This document shows positions 41,150-49,937 of a stretch of DNA of 64,000 bases, one piece after another; position 1 is the stretch's first letter, and the number at the start of each line of letters is the position of its first letter. The notes beneath the pieces are model-generated. The model was not told where the DNA came from and ran no database searches. It was given only the letters and a program-made list of their open reading frames with translations. This DNA is from CALDTK01 sp965215115 (lineage in GTDB: Bacteria; Bacteroidota; Bacteroidia; Chitinophagales; Saprospiraceae). The stretch is taken from the NCBI GenBank assembly GCA_965215115.1, contig OZ244050.1, forward strand, positions 2,852,001 to 2,916,000, read 5' to 3'. Position numbers and translations under genes: made by a program.

Positions 41150-44100
41150 ATGCAGAAACCTCTACCCCCCAACTACACGATCCGACTACTGCCGCTGTTG
41201 CTTTTGCTGTGCCTGGCGTCCGCGCTCGCGGCGCAGCGCACCATCACCGGGCAAGTGACCGACTCCGGTGGCCTCGAGGTCATCGGCGCGAACGTGACCG
41301 TCACCGGGGCCGCCGGCCTCGGCACCATCACCGATCTCGACGGGCTGTACACGCTCGATGTCCCGGCCGACTTCGACAGTCTTACCTTTAGTTACGTCGG
41401 GCTCGCCCCGCAGACGGTCGCGATCGCCGGACGGAGCACAATCGACATCCGCCTGGACGACGGCGCCCTCGCGCTCGAGGAAATCGTCGTCGTCGGGTAC
41501 GGGACCGTGAAGCAGCGCGACTACATCGGGGCCGCCGACCAGGTCACGTCGCGCAACCTCGAGAACGTTGCCGTGACCAGTTTCGACCAGGCGCTCGCCG
41601 GGCAGGTGGCCGGGGCGCAGATCCGGACCGGGACCGGGCAGCCGGGTTCCGGGGCCGAGATCCTCATCCGTGGGGTCGGTAGCCTCACCTCCGGCAACGA
41701 ACCCCTCATCGTGATCGACGGCGTGCCCTTCGGGAACTACAACGGTCAGACCAACAACCTCCTCAGCCTCATCAACCCGAACGACATAGAGTCCGTGTCC
41801 GTGATCCGGGACGCCGCCGAGAAGGCCATCTACGGTAGCCGCGCCGCGGCGGGCCTGATCCTCATCACCACGAAGCGCGGGCGCAAGGAGGCCAAACCGA
41901 CGATCTCTTTCAATAGCTACGCCGGGGTCCAGACCATACCGGACTACGAGAAGCCTGATGTCCTCAACGCCGAAGAGCTCGCGACCTTCCTGCGTCAACG
42001 CATCGAGGATGAGGCCGCCTTCCGGGGCACCGAGCCCGTCATCCCCGACAACCTCCAGAACCCGGCGAGCTACGGCGAGGGTACGGACTGGTTCGACGCC
42101 ATCACGCGTAGCGGGCGGATGTACAATACCGACATCTCCCTGCGGGGCGGCTCCGACAAAGCGCGCTACGCGATCAGCCTCGGGTACACGAAGCAGGAGG
42201 GCGTCATCATCGAGAGCGGCTTCGAGCGCTACACCGCGCGCGCCAACTTCGACCTCGATGTCACGGACTGGCTCACGGTGTCGATGAACCTGGCCCCGAG
42301 CTGGACCGAGACCCGCACCGGGGACACCGACGCCGGCGCGCAGCAGTTCGCGGCTTACAATATCCTCGCGGTGACCCGCTGGGCCGACCCCTCGGCGCCG
42401 CTCACGGATGCGAACGGCGACCCTACCCTCACGACCTTAGGTAGCCTGATCCCCTTTTACCAGGCCAACCCCGTCTACAAACTCCGGAACCAGTACGCCC
42501 TCCGTAACAACCGCCAACTCCTGAGCCGCATCAGTGGCGTGGCGCAGTTGCCGATCCCCGGGCTGACGCTCAACTCGGGACTCGCGGGTAACCTGGTGTT
42601 CAACAACAACCGCTCCTTCGGGCCCGGGAGCGTCGTCGGCGGCAACCTGACCCCCCTCAATACGGACCCGGGCGCCAACTCCTTCGCGAGCGCGGGACGC
42701 TTCGAGAACCAGCGCCTCGTGTGGGAGACGCAGCTCGCCTACCAGGCCGAGTTCGGGTTGGACAAGAGGCACAACCTTAACGCCTTCGCGGGGTACACCA
42801 CCGAAATCGCGCGCTCGATCAACTTCGGGATCAACGGTAGCCGCGTCATTGACGAGAACTTCGAGTACTTCAACTCCGGCAACATCGCCACGAATCGCCC
42901 GGCGACCCCCGAGACTCCCGAGACCTTTTTTTCCGGTAGCGAGCAAGTCGACGAGAATAGTCTCATCAGCTACCTGGGACGCGTGCGCTACTCCTTCGAC
43001 AGTCGCTACTTCGTCAACCTCGCCGCCCGCATCGACGGTTCGAGCCGTTTCGGTCCGAACAACAAGTACGGTGCCTTCCCGAGCGTCTCGGTGGGGTGGC
43101 GCCCGACGCGCGAACCGTGGTTCCCGAGCGCTTACTGGCTCAGTGACCTCCGCTTCGAGGTGGCCTACGGGCTGAGCGGCAACAACAACATCGGCGACTA
43201 CCGCTGGCAGGGGGGCGTAGGCGGGAGCGCCTACGTGATCGGCAACAGTCGAGCCATCGGTCGGCAACTCGGGGCCCTGCCTAACTTTGACCTCGGGTGG
43301 GAGGAGGCGGCGCAACTGGACGCCGGCTTCGACATCGGTCTGTTCAAGGACCGCGTGACCCTGAAGGCCCTCTACTACGAGCAGACGACCCGCGGCGGTC
43401 TCTTCAATACGCCGATCCCCAATATCTCCGGCTTCGGGACCAAGATCGACAACGTCGGCGAGATCCTCAACCGCGGCGTCGAGGTTCAGCTCAACAGCCG
43501 CCCCGTGGTCCGCGAGAAGCTCGTCGTTAACATTGGCGGCAACGTCTCCTTCAACCGCACCGAGGTGATCAGCCTCGGCCCGGCCGAGAACGCCGCCATC
43601 CGTACGACGAACGCCGGCAACTCCGCCCCGATGTCGTGGACGCTCGTCGGCGAGCCCGTGGCGCAGTACTACGGCAACAAGCTCCTCGGGCTCTACACCC
43701 CCGAGATGCTCACCGATGCGAGCGTGCCGAAGTATCCCGGCGCGCAGGTCGGCTCTCCCTTCTACGTCGATGGCGACGGCGACGGGGTCCTAGAGTTCGG
43801 CGTCATCGACGACTTCGTCAAGATCGGTAACCCCTTCCCGGAGTTCACCGCCGGCCTGACGGCCAACGTGAGCTACGGGCCCTTCGACCTCCGCGTGATC
43901 GGAACGGGCGAGTTCGGCTTCGACATCCTCGACCTCGTCCAGGAGATCCAGCTCAACACCGACGGGGTGTTCAACAATGATCGCGTGGTGCTCGACCGCT
44001 TCCGCCCCGGGAGCACCGACTACTCCTTGCGCGTCCCCAACACCTACGGCGGGGCGGCGGCCTCGCAGCGGTACCGTGCCTCCTCGAGCGCCTCGGTCAA

Positions 44101-44350
44101 GGACGGTACGTACTTCCAGATCGCAAACGTGACCCTGACCTATAAGCTAAACGACTTGGCCGCTAGGGCGCCGTGGCTCGCGGCGGGCAGCGTGTACGTC
44201 TCCGCGCAAAACGCGCTGATGTTTACCAAATTCGACGGCAACCCCCAGATCCAACGCGCCGCCGCCAACAACGCCACGGAGCGCAACGTCCGCTACGGGG
44301 CCTACCCCGTGCCCCGGACCTTTACCCTCGGCTTCGCCCTCACGCTCTGA
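41150..44350 (+). CDS. SusC/RagA-family TonB-dependent outer membrane receptor
   Basis: A 1066-residue receptor. It has a signal peptide (LLPLLLLLCLASALAAQ), a regulatory-like domain (GQVTDSGGLEVIGANVTV), a plug domain (ILIRGVGSLTSG, PLIVIDGVPFGNYNG) and a beta-barrel ending FTLGFALTL. It starts the block SusC-SusD-modular protein-sulfatase and is preceded by beta-galactosidase, modular protein and sulfatase, so the imported ligand is probably a desulfated or partly sulfated galactan oligosaccharide (inference). The SusD gene follows after 22 bases. No perfect mini-hairpin copy was found in 3.2 kb. Confidence 0.95.
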   Translation: MQKPLPPNYTIRLLPLLLLLCLASALAAQRTITGQVTDSGGLEVIGANVTVTGAAGLGTITDLDGLYTLDVPADFDSLTFSYVGLAPQTVAIAGRSTIDIRLDDGALALEEIVVVGYGTVKQRDYIGAADQVTSRNLENVAVTSFDQALAGQVAGAQIRTGTGQPGSGAEILIRGVGSLTSGNEPLIVIDGVPFGNYNGQTNNLLSLINPNDIESVSVIRDAAEKAIYGSRAAAGLILITTKRGRKEAKPTISFNSYAGVQTIPDYEKPDVLNAEELATFLRQRIEDEAAFRGTEPVIPDNLQNPASYGEGTDWFDAITRSGRMYNTDISLRGGSDKARYAISLGYTKQEGVIIESGFERYTARANFDLDVTDWLTVSMNLAPSWTETRTGDTDAGAQQFAAYNILAVTRWADPSAPLTDANGDPTLTTLGSLIPFYQANPVYKLRNQYALRNNRQLLSRISGVAQLPIPGLTLNSGLAGNLVFNNNRSFGPGSVVGGNLTPLNTDPGANSFASAGRFENQRLVWETQLAYQAEFGLDKRHNLNAFAGYTTEIARSINFGINGSRVIDENFEYFNSGNIATNRPATPETPETFFSGSEQVDENSLISYLGRVRYSFDSRYFVNLAARIDGSSRFGPNNKYGAFPSVSVGWRPTREPWFPSAYWLSDLRFEVAYGLSGNNNIGDYRWQGGVGGSAYVIGNSRAIGRQLGALPNFDLGWEEAAQLDAGFDIGLFKDRVTLKALYYEQTTRGGLFNTPIPNISGFGTKIDNVGEILNRGVEVQLNSRPVVREKLVVNIGGNVSFNRTEVISLGPAENAAIRTTNAGNSAPMSWTLVGEPVAQYYGNKLLGLYTPEMLTDASVPKYPGAQVGSPFYVDGDGDGVLEFGVIDDFVKIGNPFPEFTAGLTANVSYGPFDLRVIGTGEFGFDILDLVQEIQLNTDGVFNNDRVVLDRFRPGSTDYSLRVPNTYGGAAASQRYRASSSASVKDGTYFQIANVTLTYKLNDLAARAPWLAAGSVYVSAQNALMFTKFDGNPQIQRAAANNATERNVRYGAYPVPRTFTLGFALTL

Positions 44351-44372
44351 GCCCGCCCCCCCCCAACGAACC

Positions 44373-45914
44373 ATGACCCATCGCATGATCTCATTTTGCC
44401 ACAAGGCGACCCCCGCTCACGCCGCCGCTCCGCTCGCGGTCGCGGTCGCGCTCATGGTGGTGAGCTGTAGTGAGGACTTCATCGAGCGCACGCCGCTCGA
44501 CAGCTATACCGTGTCGAACTTCTACGAGAACGCCGACCAGATCACGCAGGCCGTCAACGCCCTGTACCCGGTCATCCGAGGCGACTACACTGGCGAACTC
44601 TGGCAGCTCGGCGAGTTCCGCTCCGACAACACCACTTACCAGCTCAACGCCCAGGACCGCGGCGCGATCCGGACCGAGGAGATCGACTACTTCCTGTCCA
44701 ACTCGGCGATGGCCCCGGCCAATAGCCTGTGGAACTCCAGCTACCAGGCCATCTCGCGGGCGAACCTCCTGCTCGACCGCGTCGACGAGGCGGACTTCGC
44801 CGGGCAGGAAGACCTGCGGACCCTGCGCACGGCCGAGGCGCGCTTCGTGCGGGCATTCATGTACTGGCAACTCGTGCGCAACTTCGGGGACGCCGTGCTG
44901 ATCCTGGAGCCAATCTTCGAGGAGGCCGCGCTGCTCCAGTTCGACCGGGTACCCGTGGACCAGATCTACAGCCAGGCGATCCTGCCCGACCTCGAGTTCG
45001 CGATCGCGAACCTACCCGCGACCTACCCCCGGACCGAGACCGGGCGGGCGACGCGGGGCGCGGCGCAGATGCTGCTCGCGCAGGCGTACTTCACCCGTAA
45101 GGATTACGCTTCCGCAAAACCGATCCTCGACTCCCTCGCCGCCAACCAACAGTACGGGCTGTTCCCGGATTACCGTGGGCTGTTCGCCCCGGAGAACGAC
45201 AACAACCGCGAGATCATCTTCGCGGCGCAGTTCTCGGTGGCCGCGGGGCAGGGGTCGTCGTGGATGCTCAACTGGGTACCGCTCGGCACCGGGAATACGC
45301 TCTCCGGCGGTGGGACCGCCCCGGCCGTGGGGCCGCGGGCCGGGTTCAACATCCCGACCCGTGATCTCGTCCGCGCCTACGAGCGCGGGGACGCCCGTTT
45401 TGGCGCAAGCGTCGGCATCTTCGTCAACCGCGGGGATACCGTCTACTACAACCGCAAGTTTCTCTTCCCCCCGCTGCCGTCCGATGTCGACTTCCCGATC
45501 TTCCGCTACGCGGAGGTGCTGCTGATGCAGGCCGAGGCCGCGCTCATCGTCGACGGGGATGCCGGCCTGAATACCGCGCTCACGAACATCAACCTCATCC
45601 GCGATCGCGCCAAGCTCCCGCTGGCCTTCCCGGGCAATCCCGACGAGGACCTCGACATCCGCGACGCGACTAGCGGCCTCGAATTCGTGCGCCGCGAGCG
45701 CCGCATCGAACTCGCGCTCGAGAACAAACGCTGGTACGACCTCGTCCGCTACGGCACCTACGAGGAGGTGATGCAAGCGCACGGCGTGGAGCAGAAACGC
45801 CTCCAGCCGCAACTGCGCGACCTCCCCGAGGCCTACACCCGGATCCCGGCGCTGTTCCCGATCCCCAACCTCCAGGTCGTCCAGTATGGCTACACCCAGA
45901 ACCCCGGCTACTAA
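44373..45914 (+). CDS. SusD/RagB-family surface lipoprotein
   Basis: A 513-residue lipoprotein with signal LAVAVALMVVSC followed by SEDFIERTPLDSYT. SusD signatures are YQAISRANLLLDRV, EARFVRAFMYWQLVRNFGD, ARTFASA-like TPR helices (GAAQMLLAQAYFTRKDYASA), and the C-terminal FPIFRYAEVLLMQAEAAL and RRERRIELALENKRWYDLVRY. It pairs with the SusC 22 bases upstream. Imperfect mini-hairpin variants occur near 45107 and 45399. Confidence 0.95.
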   Translation: MTHRMISFCHKATPAHAAAPLAVAVALMVVSCSEDFIERTPLDSYTVSNFYENADQITQAVNALYPVIRGDYTGELWQLGEFRSDNTTYQLNAQDRGAIRTEEIDYFLSNSAMAPANSLWNSSYQAISRANLLLDRVDEADFAGQEDLRTLRTAEARFVRAFMYWQLVRNFGDAVLILEPIFEEAALLQFDRVPVDQIYSQAILPDLEFAIANLPATYPRTETGRATRGAAQMLLAQAYFTRKDYASAKPILDSLAANQQYGLFPDYRGLFAPENDNNREIIFAAQFSVAAGQGSSWMLNWVPLGTGNTLSGGGTAPAVGPRAGFNIPTRDLVRAYERGDARFGASVGIFVNRGDTVYYNRKFLFPPLPSDVDFPIFRYAEVLLMQAEAALIVDGDAGLNTALTNINLIRDRAKLPLAFPGNPDEDLDIRDATSGLEFVRRERRIELALENKRWYDLVRYGTYEEVMQAHGVEQKRLQPQLRDLPEAYTRIPALFPIPNLQVVQYGYTQNPGY

Positions 45915-45944
45915 CTCTTTATAATCACGACAACCGAATCAAGA

Positions 45945-48900
45945 ATGATGTCTCACCGATACCCCTTACTCCTCCTGGCGCTGTGCGCGAGCCTAGTGGC
46001 CTCCGCGCAGGCGGTCGTCGAGAAATTTAACTACGCCGCGGGCGCCATGCTCACCGGTCAAACCGGGGGTACGGGCTTCAGCGGCCCCTGGCAGGCGCTC
46101 TCGGGCAACGGCGGCTACGTCATCGCCGAGGGCGGCATCCAGGCCGCGGGCGTGCGCTCGCAGACCAGCGGTACCCACGTGATGATCGACAAAGCCGCCG
46201 GTACCGACGTGCGGTACGTGCGCCCGCTCACGACTGCCTTCGCGGACAACGCGGGCGAGATGGTCTACCTGTCGAGCTTCCAGCGCCACGAAGGCGGCGG
46301 CGGGTCGTACGTCCTGTTCGCGAACTCGAGCTTCGGCGCGGGTGGCCCCGGCGGGCAACTGTCGATGACGGGGCAGAACCCCGGGCAGGCCACCTTCGGT
46401 CATTCGCGCCCGCCGCAGACCAACGCCAACACCAGCGTCGCCTCCGCGGACGGGAGCTTCGTCGTCACGGCGATCCGCTTCAACGGCGCCGGGGTCAATG
46501 AGGCCATCTTCATATGGGTCAACCCCGCCCTCGACCGGGTGCCGGACACCACGAAGGCCGACCTCGTGGTGCGCAACCTCGCCCTCGACGCCGGTTTCAA
46601 CGCCATTGGCCTGAAGGCCACCGGCGGCGCGGTGATGAGTATGATCGACGAGGTACGCCTCTCGAAGGTCTACGCCGAGGTCGTCCCCGATGACCTGCGT
46701 CCCTTCACGCCGACCGCGGCCGGGGGCTTCGCGTTTGACCAGTTCAAGTACGGCATCGGCGATAGCCTCAGTGGAGAAGACGGTGGCCAAGGCTGGAACG
46801 GTCCGTGGCGGACGGTCTCGGCGAAGGCGCAATCGACGATCATCCCCGGGGGGCTCTCCAACGACGAACTCAACGTCGCGACCTCGGGTCCGGCGGTGGA
46901 GATGCGTACCATCGGGGAGAACAGCCGCATCCAGCGCCTCTTCGCCAACCCCATCGTCCCCGCCGACGGGGACTTCTGGTTCTCGATCCACATGTCGGCC
47001 TACGGCAACCTCAACACCGTGGCGACGGTCAACCTCGTCGACACGTCCATCGCCTCGGATCGCGACAAGCAGCAACTCTTCGTCGGCCGTCAGTTCGGCA
47101 ATCGCCAAATCTTCGCCGCCGGCTTCGGGGGGCCGAGTGGCGCAAGCTCGACGGGTCAGACCTTCGAGGGCAGTGGCGCCGAGTGGATCGTCTCGAAGGT
47201 GGTGCGCAACGTGGATTCGAGCCGCTGGGAGCTGTTCGTGTGGGTCAACCCCGACCCCGCGGCCGCGACCCTCGACACGGCGACCGCACAGATCAAGCGC
47301 AAGCCGTACATGACGACGAAGTTCAACGGCGTCTGGCTGAAGTCGGAGGCCAACAACGGTGCCGTGGCGCGCTTCGACGACCTACTTTTCGGGCGTAGCT
47401 ACGCCGACGTGATCGCGCCCGACCTCACGCCCATCCCGGCCGCCGGCACGGGCGCCGAGGAAGGATTCGACTACGCCGCCGGCACCGCCCTCGAGGGCCT
47501 CGCCGGGGGGCGCGGTTGGGGCGGACCCTGGGATGTCCTCACGGAGGCCCCGGGCATGGCCATGATCGCCGACGGGGGCGTGACGAGCTTTGGGGTGCTC
47601 AGGCGCACCGCCGCCGGCCACGCGGTGATCAACAACGCGCGAGTCGTGCGTCCGCTCAACACCGAGTACGGCGACTTCGGCCGTACGTACTGGGTCGGCT
47701 GGTGGACCCAGAGCGAGGGGACCGTCACGGGCAACGTGGCCAACCTCGTACTCGCCAGTGACGCCTACGCCGCCGGTGGTCCAGCGGGTCAACTCGTGCA
47801 GATCGGCAAGGGCTTCGGAGCCGACGACATCGGTTTCTCCGGGGGGCCGTCGGTCCCGAATGTGCTCGCGACCGAGGGTCACTTCCTCGTCGCCGAGATC
47901 GTCACCAACGGCGTGGCCGCCAACGACGAGATCTACCTGTGGGTAGACCCCGACCTGCAGACGCAGCCCTCGCGCGATTCGGCCACGCGCCACACGGCCA
48001 ACCTCAGCGGCTGGTCCGCGATCGGCTTCAAGGTCGAGGGCAACGCCAACGTCACCGCGCGCTTCGACGATGTCTACGTCGGGCGTAGTTTTACGGAAGT
48101 GGTCCCGACCGACCTCACCGACGTCCTCCCGCCCAACATCCCGATCCCCGCCGTGGAGACCTTCGCCTACGCCGCCGGCACCCCCATCGCCGGTAAGGAC
48201 GGCGGCGAGGGCTGGGCCGAGCCCTGGATGGGCGACGGCACCGTCACCGACGGTTCACTGAAGAGCCCCCGCGTCAAGGACGAGGGCAACCGCCTCACGC
48301 TCACGGCCGCGAGCAACACCCGCACCGCGACCCGTAACTTCTTCGCGCCCTTCGGCGAGCAGGCCGGACCGGTCTGGGTGAGCTTCCTGATGCAGATGCC
48401 GCTCAAGGACCTCGGCACCTTCGGGCGCGTGGGCCTCGCGCTCGACGGCGTCAACGTCATCAGCATCGGCGGGGAGCCGGGGACGGCCAACCTCGCGATC
48501 CGCTACGCCGGCGGACCGACCAACCCGAGCTCGAATGCGAGCGTCAAGGTGACCGACCTCCACTGGTACGTCATGCGCCTCGACCTCACGGCCGACGGCA
48601 CCATCGACACGGCCTACGTCTGGGTCGACCCCCCGGCCGACGCCCTCCCGACCGACGCGAGCGCTATCTTTAGTCCCAAGAACCTCACGGCCGATCTGCG
48701 CTTCAACGAGGTGCTCGCAACGGCGGGCGGCGTGGTCGGTAACGCAACGATGAACGTGGACGAGTTCCGCATCGGGTTTAGCTACCGCGATATCTCGACC
48801 AACTTCGGATCGAGCGACCCGAACCTGATCGCGTACGAGCCCTTCAATTACGATCCGGGCACGAGTTTGCTCGGCAGCGGTGGCATCAACGCTTTCTGGG

Positions 48901-49859
48901 ATGGGCCGTGGGTGGCCGGCCCGCAGGCCGGGAGCCTTGACGTCAACAAGGCCAACGTAATCGCCGGCAGCATTCCCGGCGCTCCGGCCCCCGAGGGCAA
49001 CCGCGTAGAGTATCAACTCAACGATGGGGCGACCGCTAACCGGATTCGGATCCAACGACCGCTTGCCGAGAAGTTTAGTATCGAGGGCGGCGGCTACTGG
49101 CTAGCCTTCGCCATGAATACCACCTCCCCGGATGTCTTCCGCAACGTAGGTCAGGTGATTCTGACCTCGTCGGGAGGCCCAGGAGCCCAGGGTCAGCTCA
49201 TCGGTATCGGGCGGGGCTTCGCTGAGGCCGCCGGTCCCCTAGGGATTACGCTCCCCGGCGCCAACCCCGGCTTTATCGCGTCGTTGGATGGTGCCGTCGA
49301 TGACCAGGGCGCCAAACTCCTCGTCATGCAGGCGATCCCCGCCCCGGACGATGCGGACGGCGACTACTTCGCTTTCTGGGTTGACCCTCCGACGAACGTG
49401 ACTCCCGACACGTCCACGGCGGGCGTCATCATCCAGCGCACACGTACTCGCGGCGCCACGATCGACGGCGTCATGATCAAGGTCGAGGCCGCCGGCGGCA
49501 TGCCGGGTTACGTAACCCAATTCGACGAGGTGCGCATCGGGCGCCAGTTCGGCACCGTGGTCGGGATGACCGTCGGCGCCGAGGAGGTGAGCGGGCCCTC
49601 GATCTCGGTCAATGCCTTCCCGAACCCCGTCACCAACGAGCTGTCGCTCGTCTGGGAGACCGAGCGCCCGGGCCAGGCCCTGGTGCAGGTGTACGACCAG
49701 AGCGGGCGCATCATCGCGACGCCGTTCGCGGGCCAGACCCAGGCCGGGGAGCAGCGCGTGACGTGGACCGTGGACGCCGGCGCGAGCGCCGGGGTGTACT
49801 TCGTGCGCGTGATGCAGGACGGGAGCGTGAGCACGCGGCGGGTCATCCTACACCGCTAG
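45945..49859 (+). CDS. Five-module secreted repeat protein with T9SS C-terminus
   Basis: A 1304-residue protein with signal LLLLALCASLVASAQ. Five modules of about 230-250 residues start at roughly residues 25, 265, 505, 735 and 965. Each opens with F-x-Y-x-x-G-x-x-L...GG-x-GW-x-GPW (for example FNYAAGAMLTGQTGG, FKYGIGDSLSGEDGG, FDYAAGTALEGLAGG, FAYAAGTPIAGKDGG, FNYDPGTSLLGSGG) and most close with a DEVRLSKVYAEV-like segment. The last ~85 residues (VNAFPNPVTNELSL...GVYFVRV) are a type A T9SS sorting domain. Position after SusCD suggests a surface glycan-binding role (inference); modules look concanavalin/LamG-like. A hairpin terminator follows within 30 bases. Confidence 0.85.
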   Translation: MMSHRYPLLLLALCASLVASAQAVVEKFNYAAGAMLTGQTGGTGFSGPWQALSGNGGYVIAEGGIQAAGVRSQTSGTHVMIDKAAGTDVRYVRPLTTAFADNAGEMVYLSSFQRHEGGGGSYVLFANSSFGAGGPGGQLSMTGQNPGQATFGHSRPPQTNANTSVASADGSFVVTAIRFNGAGVNEAIFIWVNPALDRVPDTTKADLVVRNLALDAGFNAIGLKATGGAVMSMIDEVRLSKVYAEVVPDDLRPFTPTAAGGFAFDQFKYGIGDSLSGEDGGQGWNGPWRTVSAKAQSTIIPGGLSNDELNVATSGPAVEMRTIGENSRIQRLFANPIVPADGDFWFSIHMSAYGNLNTVATVNLVDTSIASDRDKQQLFVGRQFGNRQIFAAGFGGPSGASSTGQTFEGSGAEWIVSKVVRNVDSSRWELFVWVNPDPAAATLDTATAQIKRKPYMTTKFNGVWLKSEANNGAVARFDDLLFGRSYADVIAPDLTPIPAAGTGAEEGFDYAAGTALEGLAGGRGWGGPWDVLTEAPGMAMIADGGVTSFGVLRRTAAGHAVINNARVVRPLNTEYGDFGRTYWVGWWTQSEGTVTGNVANLVLASDAYAAGGPAGQLVQIGKGFGADDIGFSGGPSVPNVLATEGHFLVAEIVTNGVAANDEIYLWVDPDLQTQPSRDSATRHTANLSGWSAIGFKVEGNANVTARFDDVYVGRSFTEVVPTDLTDVLPPNIPIPAVETFAYAAGTPIAGKDGGEGWAEPWMGDGTVTDGSLKSPRVKDEGNRLTLTAASNTRTATRNFFAPFGEQAGPVWVSFLMQMPLKDLGTFGRVGLALDGVNVISIGGEPGTANLAIRYAGGPTNPSSNASVKVTDLHWYVMRLDLTADGTIDTAYVWVDPPADALPTDASAIFSPKNLTADLRFNEVLATAGGVVGNATMNVDEFRIGFSYRDISTNFGSSDPNLIAYEPFNYDPGTSLLGSGGINAFWDGPWVAGPQAGSLDVNKANVIAGSIPGAPAPEGNRVEYQLNDGATANRIRIQRPLAEKFSIEGGGYWLAFAMNTTSPDVFRNVGQVILTSSGGPGAQGQLIGIGRGFAEAAGPLGITLPGANPGFIASLDGAVDDQGAKLLVMQAIPAPDDADGDYFAFWVDPPTNVTPDTSTAGVIIQRTRTRGATIDGVMIKVEAAGGMPGYVTQFDEVRIGRQFGTVVGMTVGAEEVSGPSISVNAFPNPVTNELSLVWETERPGQALVQVYDQSGRIIATPFAGQTQAGEQRVTWTVDAGASAGVYFVRVMQDGSVSTRRVILHR

Positions 49860-49886
49860 GCGCGTCCGCGCGCTTTGAGTACTTTA

Positions 49887-49925
49887 GGGGGCAATCGTCG
49901 TAACGGCGGTTGCCCCCTGCGTTTT
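49887..49925 (+). terminator. Terminator/attenuator-like hairpin between modular protein and second sulfatase
   Basis: GGGGGCAA pairs with TTGCCCCC, extended by three more pairs, and the stem is followed by TGCGTTTT. The four T residues are the first bases of an exact mini-hairpin repeat (49922-49935), which itself ends two bases before the sulfatase ATG. The structure could stop or reduce read-through into the sulfatase gene. Confidence 0.6.
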
Positions 49926-49935
49926 GGCGAAAGCC
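49922..49935 (+). repeat. Mini-hairpin, canonical 14-mer
   Basis: Non-coding; ends two bases before the ATG of the second sulfatase and begins at the T-run of a terminator-like stem. Confidence 0.9.
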
Positions 49936-49937
49936 GT

